Position numbers and translations under genes: made by a program. From contig NC_057811.1 in the NCBI RefSeq assembly GCF_018294505.1, forward strand, positions 409,636,968 to 409,700,967: a DNA stretch of 64,000 nt. The letters are read 5' to 3'. Positions 32,902 to 44,295 of the stretch are shown here, in pieces. Source of the stretch: Triticum aestivum. Taxonomy: Eukaryota > Streptophyta > Magnoliopsida > Poales > Poaceae. Under the pieces are notes generated by a model. It had not been told where the DNA came from and did not search any database. It saw nothing but the letters and a program-made list of their open reading frames with translations. Within the stretch, counting starts at the first letter, position 1, and each line of letters opens with the position of its first letter.

Positions 32902-34401
32902 TGATACGTCTCCGTCGTATCTATAATTATTGATTGTTCCATGCCAATATTATACAACCTTCATATACTTTTGGCAACTTTTTATACTATTTTTGGGACT
33001 AACATATTGATCCAGTGCCCAGTGCCAGTTCATGTTTGTTGCATGTTTTTTGTTTCGCAGATTCAAACGGAGTCCGAACGGGATAAAAACTGACGGAGAT
33101 TTTTTTTGGAATATATGTGAATTTTGGGAAGTGGAATCATCGCGAGACGATGCCCGAGGGAGCCACGAGGCAGGGGGCGCGCCCCTGACCCTCATGGACA
33201 CCTCGTAAGGCGGTTGTTGCCCTTCTTTCGCCGCAAGAAAGCTAATATCCAGATAAAAATCGTGTTCAAATTTCAATCCAATCGGAGTTACGGATCTCCA
33301 GGAATATAAGAAACGGTGAAAGGCCAGATCTGGGAGCGCAGAAACAGAGAGAGACAGAGAGACATATCCAATCTCGGAGGGGCTCTCGCCCCTCCCACGC
33401 CATGGAGACCATGGACTAGAGGGGAAACCCTTCTCCCATCTAGGGAGAAGGTCAAGGAAGAAGAAGAAGGAGGGGGGCTCTCTCCCCCTCGCTTCCGGTG
33501 GCACCGGAGTGCCGCCGATGCCATCATCGTCACCGCAATCTACACCAACAACTTCACCACCGTCATCACCAACTCTTCCCCCCTCTATACAGCGGTGTAA
33601 CCCCTCTTTTACCCGCTGTAATCTCTACTTAAACATGGTGCTCAACGCTATATATTATTTCCCAATGATGTATGGATATCCTATGATGTTTGAGTAGATC
33701 CGTTTTGTCCTATGGGTTAATTGATGATCGTGATTGGTTTGAGTTGCATGTTTTATTATTGGTGCTGTCCTATGGTGCTCTCCGTATCGCGCAAGCGTGA
33801 GGGATCCCCGTTGTAGGGTTTGCAATATGTTCATGGTTTGCTTATTGTCTGCGTTGCGTGCGTGACTGAAACACAAACACGGATAAGTGGGTCATGGTGT
33901 ATGGGAATAAAGAGGACTTGATACTTTAATGCTATGGTTGGGTTTTACCTTAATTATCTTTAGTAGTTGCGGATGCTTGCTAGAGTTCCAATCATAAGTG
34001 CATATGATCCAAGAAGAGAAAGTATGTTAGCTTATGCCTCTCCCTCAAATAAAATTGCAATAATGATTACCGGTCTAGTTATCGATTGCTTAGGGACAAA
34101 TAACTTTCTTGTGACAAAAAGCTCTTTACTAAAACTAATTTAGTTGTGTCTTTATCTAAACAGCCCCTACTTTTTATTTACGTGCTCTTTATATTCTTGC
34201 AAACCTATCCGAAAACACCTACAAAGTACTTCTAGTTTCATACTTGTTCTAGGTAAAGCGAACGTTAAGCGTGCGTAGAGTTGTATCGGTGGTCGATAGA
34301 ACATGAGAGAATATTTGTTCTACCGTTAGCTCCTCGTTGGGTTCGACACTCTTACTTATCGAAAGAGGCTACAATTGATCCCCTATAGTTGTGGGTTATC
34401 A
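32902..34401 (+). mobile_element. Solo LTR of a Gypsy element (Sabrina-type by memory)
   Basis: The 1,500 bp unit starts TGATACGTCTCC and ends GTGGGTTATCA, with the exact 5 bp duplication GTCAG on both sides (32897-32901, 34402-34406). There is no internal domain, so this is a single LTR left by recombination between two LTRs. Start, end and body resemble the abundant Triticeae Sabrina/Athila-group LTR as I remember it. Open frames inside it are not genes. Confidence 0.88.
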
Positions 34402-34406
34402 GTCAG

Positions 34407-35036
34407 CTAGCCCACTTGACCTCCACCGTCGTCCACCACCTCGCCAGCAAGGAGCCCAGCGATGCTTATCAGTATTGGGGCCCGCGTCACAAATTTGGAG
34501 GCAGAAAGGGGTGGCCAGATTGCAACCACGCCTAAAGTCTCGTGTTGGAGGGCCGACGAGAACTGAAGCCGCCATCGTGAGGTTGCACCCGACCCACATT
34601 GAGTAGATCCCTCATGGACGACCATAGCTACATCGACCAGGGGAGTCGTTGCAGTTGTTCGACCACCCCCCTATGCTAGGGCCAGTTGATCGTCGCACCG
34701 CTGGAAGAAGCAACAATCACCAAACAATATCTTGGGTTAAATCAGAGGGGATAGCGCTGCGAGAAACCCCGTCGCCGCCATCCGCTGCATGGACTTAGAT
34801 TTATGGTGTCCATTAATGATGGCGACGGGAGGTGGGGCAGTGGATGGGGGCCAACTGTGCGAGCTAGGGTTTCCGCCCTTGTTGCCCAAGAGGTGACATG
34901 GGTGGCAAGTGGGTAAAGGCTAACAGTAGTGGCACAATTGAAAGTAAGGAATGACGAAAAATGAACAACAAAAATGGAGTCGACAGCAGCCTAACTAACT
35001 TCTAATCAACCTTCCGTGAAAAAGAAAGACTTCTAT
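34407..35036. other. Unclassified spacer before the Harbinger-like element
   Basis: This GC-rich stretch has no supported gene. It continues the sequence of 32600-32896. It may belong to an older DNA transposon whose ends I cannot see. Confidence 0.3.
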
Positions 35037-35467
35037 GGGCATCTCCAACGGCGACCCGCAAATTCCCTCCGGCTTCCGTCCGCGGACAGCGGGACTAGTC
35101 CGTGAACACAGATGCTTGAGGCGGCCATCCAACGTTGTCCGCATACATTTCAAACACTTTGGCAACAAATTGGATGGATTTCGTGCAAACACGGCGGATT
35201 TCATACATAACGGATGACATTCATGCAAACACGGCGGATTTTTGTTAGATTTCGAACATCTAGAACAAAAAAATTATTTAGACCCGACCCTAAACCTGTC
35301 CTATGGCACTGTCCGGCATCGAATCACTTGTCGTCCTCCATCCGCCATTTACATAAGCACCGGCGATAAGACCAATGAAGTGAAGATGCGGTCTTCGGCG
35401 ATGAAGAGTAGAACACAGGAGACGGACCGGCCCACATGGGACACAAGGCCCTGCCACCTCTCGTGCC

Positions 35468-36117
35468 CTACTCTTCTAGAAGGAGTCCGTCGTCTGTGGA
35501 CGTGAGGTCCATGATGAAAATGGTGGCGCCCTCACTGTCATCGTCCCACCGGGACGCCTGATGCTTCGTCGGCGACGTGCAGGAGGTGCAGCTGGCATTG
35601 TTCTCATCCACGATCGCCTGTACCTGTGCCTCTTCGGCGGCCACTTCCTGGCGAGCAGCAGGTTCAGCGCGGACGACCGCGTATCTCACACAGTGCTCCG
35701 CGGCGAAGTTGGGGTTCGCCGCGGTCATGGCTACCACGGCCTCATCGCTCACGCGCTCGCCGTTGATCTGGCCCTCTGTCAGCCGATGCTGCTTTAGGAT
35801 TGTACCATTGTTCCCCATGCGCCCACTGGAACGACGACGTATTTGCTAATGCACCGCCATGGCGACATTGTAGTGCGCCTGCGCCTGCTCCATGGTGAAG
35901 CCGGCATGCACAGGCACGGGCTCCGGTGCGGTATCGTCGGAGCCCGTCTCCATCGTGGGGTCGTCCTCATCGTTGGAGACCTCGGGCGAGTTGGCTGGCA
36001 TATGCCCACCTCAATCCTCCTTGCACGGCGGCTCTACCACGCCGCTGCAAGGGCGGCCAGCTCATGCTTTGTCTCCATCGATAGGCTCTTCCACAGAGCG
36101 CTGGCGCCTGCAGTCAT
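35468..36117 (-). pseudogene. Small unknown gene carried by the Harbinger-like element
   Basis: An ATG at 36117-36115 (MTAGASALWKSLSMETKHEL) lies about 80 bp after a TATA-like TATTTAAA on the minus strand near 36196-36203. The frame meets a stop after 26 codons, shifts, and continues with an acidic segment (MEQAQAHYNVAMAVH). After another stop it runs 116 open codons (35818-35468), with NFAAEHCVRYAVVRAEP and an acidic tail. I do not recognise the protein. The promoter-like start, the acidic composition and the long final frame suggest a once-real gene, either the element's own or captured. Confidence 0.45.
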
Positions 36118-36551
36118 GGCGGATGGGGTGGAAGGGAGGAGGATGTGGAGCTGCTTGTGTTGTGGCGTGGAGTAGCCCGGGTGTGGCCGCCTTTAAATAG
36201 TGGATTCCGGTGAGGCCAGGCGTCCGGGTGCATCAATGTGCGACGCTGGAGTGAGTTTCTCGGCCGGCAAGCCTGCTTAATGGTGGCATACAGACGGATG
36301 GGCCATTGAACGGTCGTGGTAGATATTCGTCATGTCTCGTCCAGTAAGGTGTCTCCGACATTGAACAGGCGTGGACAACGGGGACGCGTCGCGGGCGGCG
36401 CCCTCGACCACCACACTGCTTCAAGAAAGGCCGCGTCCGCTCTGTAGCTGGCTTCAATGGGGAGCAGCCACTCTACACAGCATGAACGCAGGCAGCTGGC
36501 ACCGGGCGGGAACGCACGCAGGTGAGAGAGAATGTTTTTGGGTGGGTCAGG

Positions 36552-37502
36552 TGTTGGAATTTGCTAGTGGGCTTTTGGCCCAAAGCCCAACTAAAATTCT
36601 GAAATTCTCTTGGCCCATTCATGCACACATGTGAGTGGAGTGAGTGAGGCTAAAGTTTAGTCCCACCTCATAAGTTGAGAGAGAGTTGCACCTCTTTATA
36701 AGGTGAGCTCTTCTACCACTTTCATGAGCATGAGAAGAGGAGACCTACACGCGCGCTCCTCCTCCTCACTCGCCTCGCCACGCCACGCCTCGTCACAACG
36801 CGCCGCGGGTTGCGGGATTGAGCTGAGCCGAGGACAGAGCTATGCACGTTGTCTATATTTTTGCTGCTCGGGAAAAATTAATGAGTCATTAATTAATAAT
36901 TAACGGACGCGTTAATTACTGAACCGTTTCCGATTCTTTTGGATCATGACGACTCGGATGTGGGGTTTACTCCCACGACCTACCCGGCCCGCACTATATA
37001 GTCAGGCAGACGTCTACCCTGGCCGCCGCCGCTTCGTATGGCTTCTCACCACCGTTCTAGATCATTGCGCCGCCAAGCAAGTCTTCTCCATCCCTCCTTT
37101 CGACGTGCACCGGGAGAAGGGACAGTAGGCCTCCGGAACCCCGCCTCTCGTGATCCTGTATGGGAGAGGGGTGATCAGGTTTTTGGGGAGCGCACTCGCG
37201 CGACTGCTGGCAGCGATGACTTCGCGAACGACGACTTCTTCCCCGACCTCGGCAACCTCATCCTCGACGACATGGGCGACAACGTTAACGCCGGCGGTGC
37301 TGCTCCCGCTGCACCGTATGTGATTCTATCCTTCCTGTTCGAGATCGTGGTAGAATTCATGTTTCTAGTATGTGCCCTAGATGTGATCTGTTCATCTGCT
37401 ATGCTAGTTTGCATGATTAGTTTAATCTCTGCTACCGTAGTCATGATTTATCTTCTGTTTATTCGGATTAAATCTCTTAGTAGTTTGCTCATATTTCCAA
37501 CA
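36552..37502 (+). mobile_element. Solo LTR, probably Copia
   Basis: The 951 bp unit starts TGTTGGAATTTGC and ends TTTCCAACA, flanked by the exact duplication TCAGG (36547-36551, 37503-37507). A TATA-like CTTTATAAGG lies near 36695. Because it sits inside the Harbinger-like element it is the younger insertion. There is no internal domain. Confidence 0.85.
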
Positions 37503-37701
37503 TCAGGGTGATCAGAAGTGAGCGTGGCTACTGTCCGCACGCCCGCAAAGCCCCCCTCCCCGTTTGTCTCCGGTTTGTGGAAGAAAGTGCGTCTGAACTG
37601 CCCTGCGGACCGATGCAAGACTGTGTTGGATGGCACAACACGTCCAAACCATATGATCCAAACGTATGCAGACGGTTTGAAGGTCGGCATTGGAGATGCC
37701 C

Positions 37702-38239
37702 TAATCAACCTATTTGTTCAGATTCATCAGATAACATACTGACAGTGATTGTAGCTGGCCATACACAACGTACAGTTCATGTTATGAACCTAGACTTTTC
37801 TAACTATCAATTGTACTTTCAGAACCGAAGAAGTTGTCGCTGAACATGACATCCGACGTTCATAAAAGGACAAGATCGTTTCATTTTCTCACAGCTAATA
37901 TGAGGTGAACGGTGGCATCAAATTAATTCCTCCAAGTACACAAACAGAAAGCAACAAATCCTTAACAGTCAGCTTACACCATGTAAACAAGAGTAAGGTA
38001 AAGCCGAAACACTAGAGAAATTTATCTCAAATCCGAAGTTAAATTGCACACTGGCTGGGAGCTATACACTTCACTCATATTACTCCTCACATACTACATG
38101 TACTATTCACCATGTACATAGTATATATCTTATGTAAAAATATGGCAAGGGATCCCTAATAGTACAGCAATATCTACAGAGCATAATTTGTTTTGCTGAG
38201 AGACCTACAAGCTGGCCTTCTCTGAACCAATCCGCCACA
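37702..38239. other. Spacer between Harbinger-like element and Copia-1
   Basis: Unique-looking sequence. An acceptor-like TTGTACTTTCAG ends at 37820 and is followed by a short open run to a stop, which could be a last exon of an unknown gene. I do not recognise it, and no other exon is seen. Confidence 0.3.
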
Positions 38240-38422
38240 TGTTGATCGAATCCATGGTATGCATAGGTTTTGAAGGCAATGCAACTCTCGATGTATTGAT
38301 CGGGTGCACGGTGCACGTATATAAGTACAAGGGCAGCCCTCAGCCTCATCTATACAAGGAAACTAGAGGCGGGGCCGGTAGGAGATTATCCTAACAGATA
38401 CATGCACATAATATGTTCAACA
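38240..38422 (-). repeat. Short 3' LTR of Copia-1
   Basis: A 183 bp unit is bounded by TGTTGATC on the left and GTTCAACA on the right (plus strand). It sits directly after a pure G tract on the minus strand (38423-38438), which would be the polypurine tract. A TATA-like word is present. The partner LTR is outside the window, so the borders are provisional. Confidence 0.5.
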
Positions 38423-39137
38423 CCCCCCCCCCCCCCCCGCAGTCGATACGTCATCAGTGACGCATAGACTGGACCGGAACTCCTCAAATGTAGGCGTCGG
38501 TAACCCCTTGTTCATAACATCAGCAAACTGCTGAGTGGTGGGAACATGAAGAACGCGGATGCGCCCAAGAGCCACCTGCTCTCGCACGAAGTGAATGTCG
38601 AGCTCAATATGCTTCGTGCGACGATGATGAACGGGGTTGGCGGAGAGGTAGACTACAGAGACATTGTCACAGTAGACAATGGTGGCCTTCGGGACGTCAA
38701 GAAGCAACTCCTGGAGAAGCTGCCGGAGCCACGAGCACTCGGCAATGGCATTGGCCACAACACGATACTCAGCCTCAGCACTGGAGCGGGATACCGTGGG
38801 TTGTCGTTTAGGCGACCACGATATGAGCGAGGGACCCAGGTAGACGCAGTAGCCTGAAGTGGAGCGACGGGTGTCCGGACAGCCAGCCCAATCGGCGTCA
38901 CTGTAGGCAACAAGGTCGGTCGAGGGCGAGGCCGTCAACGTAAGACCCAGAGCCGTGCTGCCGCGGATGTACCAAAGAATCCGCTTCACCAGGTTCCAGT
39001 GAGTGTCGCGAGGGGCGTGCATGTGGAGACACACCAGCTGGACGGCGTACTGCAGGTCCGGCCGAGTGAGCGTTAAGTACTGAAGGGCGCCGACAATGGA
39101 GTGGTAGAACGCGCATCCGGCGCACCGTCGAGCGCAG
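38417..39137 (-). pseudogene. Copia-1 pol C-terminus (RT tail and RNaseH)
   Basis: From about 39130 down the minus strand reads SIVGALQYLTLTRPDLQYAV and on through the RNaseH region: YSDADWAGCPDTRRSTSGYC, SSAEAEYR, YCDNVSVVYLS, RTKHIELDIHFVREQV and FADVMNKGLP. This is the Copia RNaseH with its D-E-D residues. The frame ends at TGA 38419-38417, on the first bases of the LTR. Upstream coding sequence is cut at 39137 by Copia-2 and, if present, lies beyond the right edge. The sequence differs clearly from Copia-2 and Copia-3, so it belongs to another Copia clade. Confidence 0.88.
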
Positions 39138-40842
39138 TGTTGGGGAACGCAGTAATTTCAAAAAAATCCTACGAGCACGCAAGATCTATCTAGGTGACGC
39201 ATATCAACGAGCGGGAGAGTGTGTCCACGTACCCTCGTAGACCGAAAGCGGAAGCGTTTAGTAATGCGGTTGATGTAGTCGAACGTCTTCCCGATCCAAG
39301 TACCGAACGTACGGTACCTCCGCGTTCAGCTCGGTGACGTTCCTCGAACTCTTGATCCAGTTGAGGCCGAGGGAGAGTTCCGTCAGCACGACGGCGTGGT
39401 GACGGTGATGATGAAGTGCAGGGCTTCGCCTAAGCACTATGACGATATGACCGAGGTGTGTAACTGTGGAGGGGGGCACCGCACACGGCTAAGAGATTGT
39501 CTGTTGTGCTATTGGGGTGCCCCCTGGCCACGTATATAAAGGAGGGAGGAAGAGGAGGCCGGCCTAGGAGGGGCGCGCCTATAGGGGGAGTCCAACTAGG
39601 ATTCCCAATCCTAGTTGGAGTCCCCTTCCTTTTCCAAGAGGGGAGAGAGGGAAGGAGTAGGAGAGGGAGAAGGAAAGAGAGGGGGGCGCCGCCCCCTCCC
39701 TAGACCAATTCGGACATGCCATGGGGGCGCGCGGCCACACCTTGAGGCCCTTCTCTCCTTTCTCGTATGGCCCATTAAGGCCCACTACTTCCCCGGCGAA
39801 TTCCCGTAACTCCCCGGTACTCCGAAAAATAACCGAATCACTCAGAACCTTTTCGATGTTCGAATATAGCCTTCCAATATATCGATCTTTATGTCTCGAC
39901 CATTTCGAGACTCCTCGTTATGTCCGTGATCTCATCCGGGACTCCGAACAACCTTCGGTGCATCAAATCACGTAACTCATAATACAAATTGTCATCGAAC
40001 GTTAAGCGTGCGGACCCAACGGGTTCGAGAACTATGTAGACATGACCGTGACACATCTCCGGTCAATAACCAATAGCGGAACCTGGATGCTCATATTGGC
40101 TCCTACATATTCTACGAAGATCTTTATCGGTCAAATCGCATAACAACATACGTTATTCCCTTTGTCATCGGTATGTTACTTGCCCGAGATTCGATCGTCG
40201 GTATCTCGATACCTAGTTCAATCTCGTTACCGGCAAGTCTCTTTACTCGTTCCATAATGCATCATCCCGCAACTAACTCATTAGTCACATTGCTTGCAAG
40301 GCTTATAGTGATGTGCATTACCGAGAGGGCCCAGAGATACCTCTCCGACAATCGGAGTGACACATCCTAATCTCGATCTATGCCAACTCAACAAACACCA
40401 TCGGAGACACCTGTAGAGCATCTTTATAATCACCCAGTTACTTGTGACGTTTGATAGCACACAAAGTGTTCCTCCGGTATTCGGGAGTTGCATAATCTCA
40501 TAGTCATAGGAACATGTATAAGTCATGAAGAAAGCAATATCAACAAACTAAACGATCAAGTGCTAAGCTAACGGAATGGGTCAAGTCAATCACATCATTC
40601 TCTAATGATGTGATCCCGTTAATCAAATGACAACTCATGTCTATGGCTAGGGAACTTAACCATCTTCGATTCAACGAGCTAGTCAAGTAGAGGCATACTA
40701 GTGACACTCTGTTTGTCTATGTATTCACACATGTACTAAGTTTCCGGTTAATGCAATTCTAGCATGAATAATAAACATTTATCATGATATAAGGAAATAT
40801 AAATAACAACTTTATTATTGCCTCTAGGGCATATTTCCTTCA
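39138..40842 (-). repeat. 3' LTR of Copia-2
   Basis: This 1,705 bp LTR reads TGTTGGGGAACG at its left end and ATTTCCTTCA at its right end. On the minus strand it starts TGAAGGAAATATGCCCTAG, the familiar start of BARE/Angela-type LTRs. The polypurine tract GTGCAAGTGGGAGAC abuts it at 40843-40857 (minus strand). Confidence 0.88.
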
Positions 40843-40872
40843 GTCTCCCACTTGCACTAGAGTCAATAATCT

Positions 40873-41020
40873 AGTTCACATCACTATGTGATTTAACACC
40901 AATAGTTCACATCACCATGTGATTAACACCCATAGTTCACATCGCCATGTGACCAACACTCAAAGTGTTTACTAGAGTCAGTAATCTAGTTCACATCGCC
41001 ATGTGATTAACACCCAAAGA
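40873..41020 (-). repeat. Four-copy hairpin repeat near Copia-2 polypurine tract
   Basis: The unit AGTTCACATCRCCATGTGAT begins at 40873, 40904, 40934 and 40988. Each holds the near-palindrome TCACATCRCCATGTGA and could fold into a short hairpin. The array sits between the pol stop region and the 3' LTR. It is not seen at the matching place in Copia-3. Confidence 0.7.
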
Positions 41021-41199
41021 TTACTAAGGTGTGATCATGTTTTGCTTGTGAGAGAAGTTTAGTCAACGGGTCTCTCAAATTCAGATCCGTGTGTATTTTG
41101 CAAATTTCTATGTCTACAATGCTTTCCACGGAGCTACTTTAGCTAATTGCTCCCACTTTCAATATGTATCCGGATTGTGACTTAGAGTCATCCAGATTG

Positions 41200-41966
41200 G
41201 TGTCAAAACTTGCATCGATGTAACTATTTACGACGAACTCTTTATCACCTCCATAACTGAGAAATATTTCCTTAGTCCTCTAAGGATAATTTTGACCGTT
41301 GTCCAGTGATCTACTCCTAGATCGAAATTGCACTCCCTTGCCAAACTCAGGGTAGGGTATACAATAGGTCTGGTACACAGCATGGCATACTTTATAGAAC
41401 CTATGGCTGAGGCATAGGGAATGACTTTCATTCTCTCTCTATCTTCTGCCGTGGTCGGGCTTTCAGTCTTACTCAACTTCACCTTGCAACACAGGCAAGA
41501 ACTCTTTCTTTGACTGTTCCATTTTGAACTACTTCAAAAACTTGTCAAGGTATGTACTCATTGAAAAATTTTATCAAGCGTCTTGATCTATCTCTATAGA
41601 TCTTGATGCTCAATATGTAAGCAGCTTCACCGAGGTCTTTCTTTGAAAAACTCCTTTCAAACACTCCGTTATGCTTTCCAGAAAATTCTACACCATTTCT
41701 GATCGACAATAGGTCATTCACATATACTTATCAGAAAGGCTGTAGTGCTCCCACTCACTTTCTTGTAAATACAGGCTTCACCGCAAGTCTGTATAAAACT
41801 ATATGCTTTGATCAACTTATCAAAACGTATATTCCAACTCCGAGATGCTTGCACCAGTCCATAGATGGATCGCTGGAGCTTGCATATTTTGTTAGGACCT
41901 TTAGGATTGACACAACCTTCTGGTTGCATCATATACAACTCTTCTTTAATAAATCCATTAAGGATT
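41200..41966 (-). pseudogene. Copia-2 pol, left piece (RT to RNaseH, degenerate)
   Basis: Minus-strand fragments match the Copia-3 protein: ELYMMQPEGCVNPKGPNKIC and QRSIYGLVQASRSWNIRFD at 41714-41938, and VIPYASAIGSIKYAMLCTRP at 41228-41482. Between them the frame is broken, the YVDD region is damaged (AFLISICE), and most of RNaseH is missing. The piece ends at 41966 where the LARD begins. Confidence 0.85.
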
Positions 41967-42581
41967 TGTCAGGACCCCGATTCCAAGTCACATCGATCTA
42001 GCCGGTAACACCTCATATCACTTTGCGGCCTCACGCACGGTATTCCCACGGGTGTCGCCTTACCATGGCCCGGGACCTTTTGCGCCTTTTGGCTCACGTA
42101 TATGATAGTGTCGCTAGCATCCATATGACAGAGAACCCGGGCCGACATGACTAGTCGTGAACCCAAAGTGGCACTAACTTACGGGGACAGGCATACATGA
42201 ATCAACATCGAGCATGTCGGTCAGCAGCGTGCGAATCCGGGATGTAGCACTGGGCTAACAGGACTCCAGTGAACCGGGCTGTAGTAGGCTAGGCAGGACT
42301 CCGGATGTCACCGCGTGACATTTCCCCGAAGGGACAGACACAGGAACGAAGTGAATCACATGCCGGCCAGTCAAGTGTTCCGGAGCAGTAGTGCTGGGCT
42401 AGCAGGACTCCGGTGAACCGGGCTGTAGCGGACTACTATGGCTCATGGAAGCACAAGACTACATTTCCCCATAAGAGAGGCTACCAAGGATAAACAGCTA
42501 GGTTGTCGGATCCCACACATACCAAGCATTTCAATCATACACACAATATGCTCGATATGTGTAAATACAACATGGCATCAC

Positions 42582-44295
42582 TGTTGGAAATATGCCCTAG
42601 AGGCAATAATAAATGGTTATTATTATATTTCTTTGTTCATGATAATTGTCTATTATTCATGCTATAATTGTATTGTCCGGAAATCGTAATACATGTGTGA
42701 ATACATAGACCACAACGTGTCCCTAGTAAGCCTCTAGTTGACTAGCTCGTTGATCAACAGATAGTCATGGTTTCCTGACTATGGACATTGGATGTCATTG
42801 ATAACGGGATCACATCATTAGGAGAATGATGTGATGGACAAGACCCAATCCTAAGCATAGCATAAAAGATCGTGTAGTTTCGTTTGCTAGAGCTTTTCCA
42901 ATGTCAAGTATCTTTTCCTTAGACCATGAGATCGTGCAACTCCCGGATACCGTAGGAGTGCTTTGGGTGTGCCAAACGTCACAACGTAACTGGGTGACTA
43001 TAAAGGTGCACTACGGGTATCTCCGAAAGTGTCTGTTGGGTTGGCACGGATCGAGACTGGGATTTGTCACTCCGTGTGACGGAGAGGTATCTCTGGGCCC
43101 ACTCGGTAATGCATCATCATAATGAGCTCAATGTGACTAAGGCGTTAGTCACGGGATCATGCATTGCGGTACGAGTAAAGAGACTTGCCGGTAACGAGAT
43201 TGAACAAGGTATTGGGATACCGACGATCGAATCTCGGGCAAGTAACATACCGATTGACAAAGGGAATTGCATACGGATTGATTGAATCCTCGACACCGTG
43301 GTTCATCCGATGAGATCATCGTGGAACATGTGGGAGCCAACATGGGTATCCAGATCCCGCTGTTGGTTATTGACCGGAGAGGCGTCTCGGTCATGTCTGC
43401 ATGTCTCCCGAACCCGTAGGGTCTACACACTTAAGGTTCGGTGACGCTAGGGTTGTAGAGATATATGTATGCGGAAACCCGAAAGTTGTTCGGAGTCCCG
43501 GATGAGATCCCGGACGTCACGAGAGGTTCCGGAATGGTCCGGAGGTGAAGAATTATATATAGGAAGTCCAGTTTCGGCCACCGGGAAAGTTTCGGGGGTT
43601 ACCGGTATTGTACCGGGACCACCGGAAGGGTCCCGGGGGTCCACCGGGTGGGGCCACCTATCCCGGAGGGCCCCGTGGGCTGAAAGTGGAAGGGAACCAG
43701 CCCTTAGTGGGCTGGGGCGCCCCCCTTGGGCCTCCCCCCATGCGCCTAGGGTTGGGAACCCTAGGGGGGAGTTCCCCCTTGCCTTGGGGGGCAAGGCAAC
43801 CCCTTCCCCCCCTTTGGCCGCCGCCCCCCCTTGAGATCCCATCTCCTGGGCCGGCGCCCCCCCAGGGGGCCTATATAAAGGGGGGAGGGAGGGCAGCACA
43901 CAACAGCCTTGGGCGCCTCCCTCCTCCCCTGCAACACCTCTCTCTCTCTCGCAGAAGCTCGGCGAAGCCCTGCCGGAGACCCGCTACATCCACCACCACG
44001 CCGTCGTGCTGCTGGATCTCCATCAACCTCTCCTTCCCCCTTGCTGGATCAAGAAGGAGGAGACGTCGCTGCACCGTACGTGTGTTGAACGCGGAGGTGC
44101 CGTCCGTTCGGCACTCGGTCATCGGTGATTTGGATCACGGCGAGTACGACTCCGTCATCCACGTTCATTGGAACGCTTCCGCTCGCGATCTACAAGGGTA
44201 TGTAGATGCACTCCTTTCCCCTCGTTGCTAGTAGACTCCATAGATGCATCTTGGTGAGCGTAGGAAAATTTTAAATTATGCTACGATTCCCAACA
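42582..44295 (+). repeat. 5' LTR of Copia-3
   Basis: It is 1,714 bp, TGTTGGAAATATGCCC to TTCCCAACA. A TATA box (TATATAAA) at 43872-43879 follows a GC-rich stretch. Most differences from the 3' LTR fall in the homopolymer-rich segment at about 43797-43975. Confidence 0.95.

Larger units (their letters stand above)
35037..37701. mobile_element. PIF/Harbinger-like DNA element, non-autonomous
   Basis: The ends are imperfect inverted repeats. The left reads GGGCATCTCCAACGGCGACC; the right end's complement reads GGGCATCTCCAATGCCGACC. Termini starting GGGCATCTCCAA are what I recall for Triticeae Harbinger elements. Flanks are TAT on the left and TAA on the right, close to the expected TWA duplication but not identical. 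No DDE transposase or Myb-like partner is visible. The element carries a small broken gene on the minus strand and a Copia-type solo LTR. Confidence 0.65.

Noticed and set aside
33316..33600. Open frames within the solo Gypsy LTR
   Set aside because: The LTR is non-coding in the family as I know it, and the frames have low complexity.
38423..38438. Run of C that might be an assembly artefact
   Set aside because: On the minus strand it is a G tract exactly at the junction between the Copia-1 pol stop and the LTR, so a polypurine tract explains it better; its exact length may still be wrong.
42438..42581. Possible small gene before Copia-3
   Set aside because: The same sequence is in the other LARD LTR (58738-58881); it is LTR sequence and the frame ends by chance in Copia-3.
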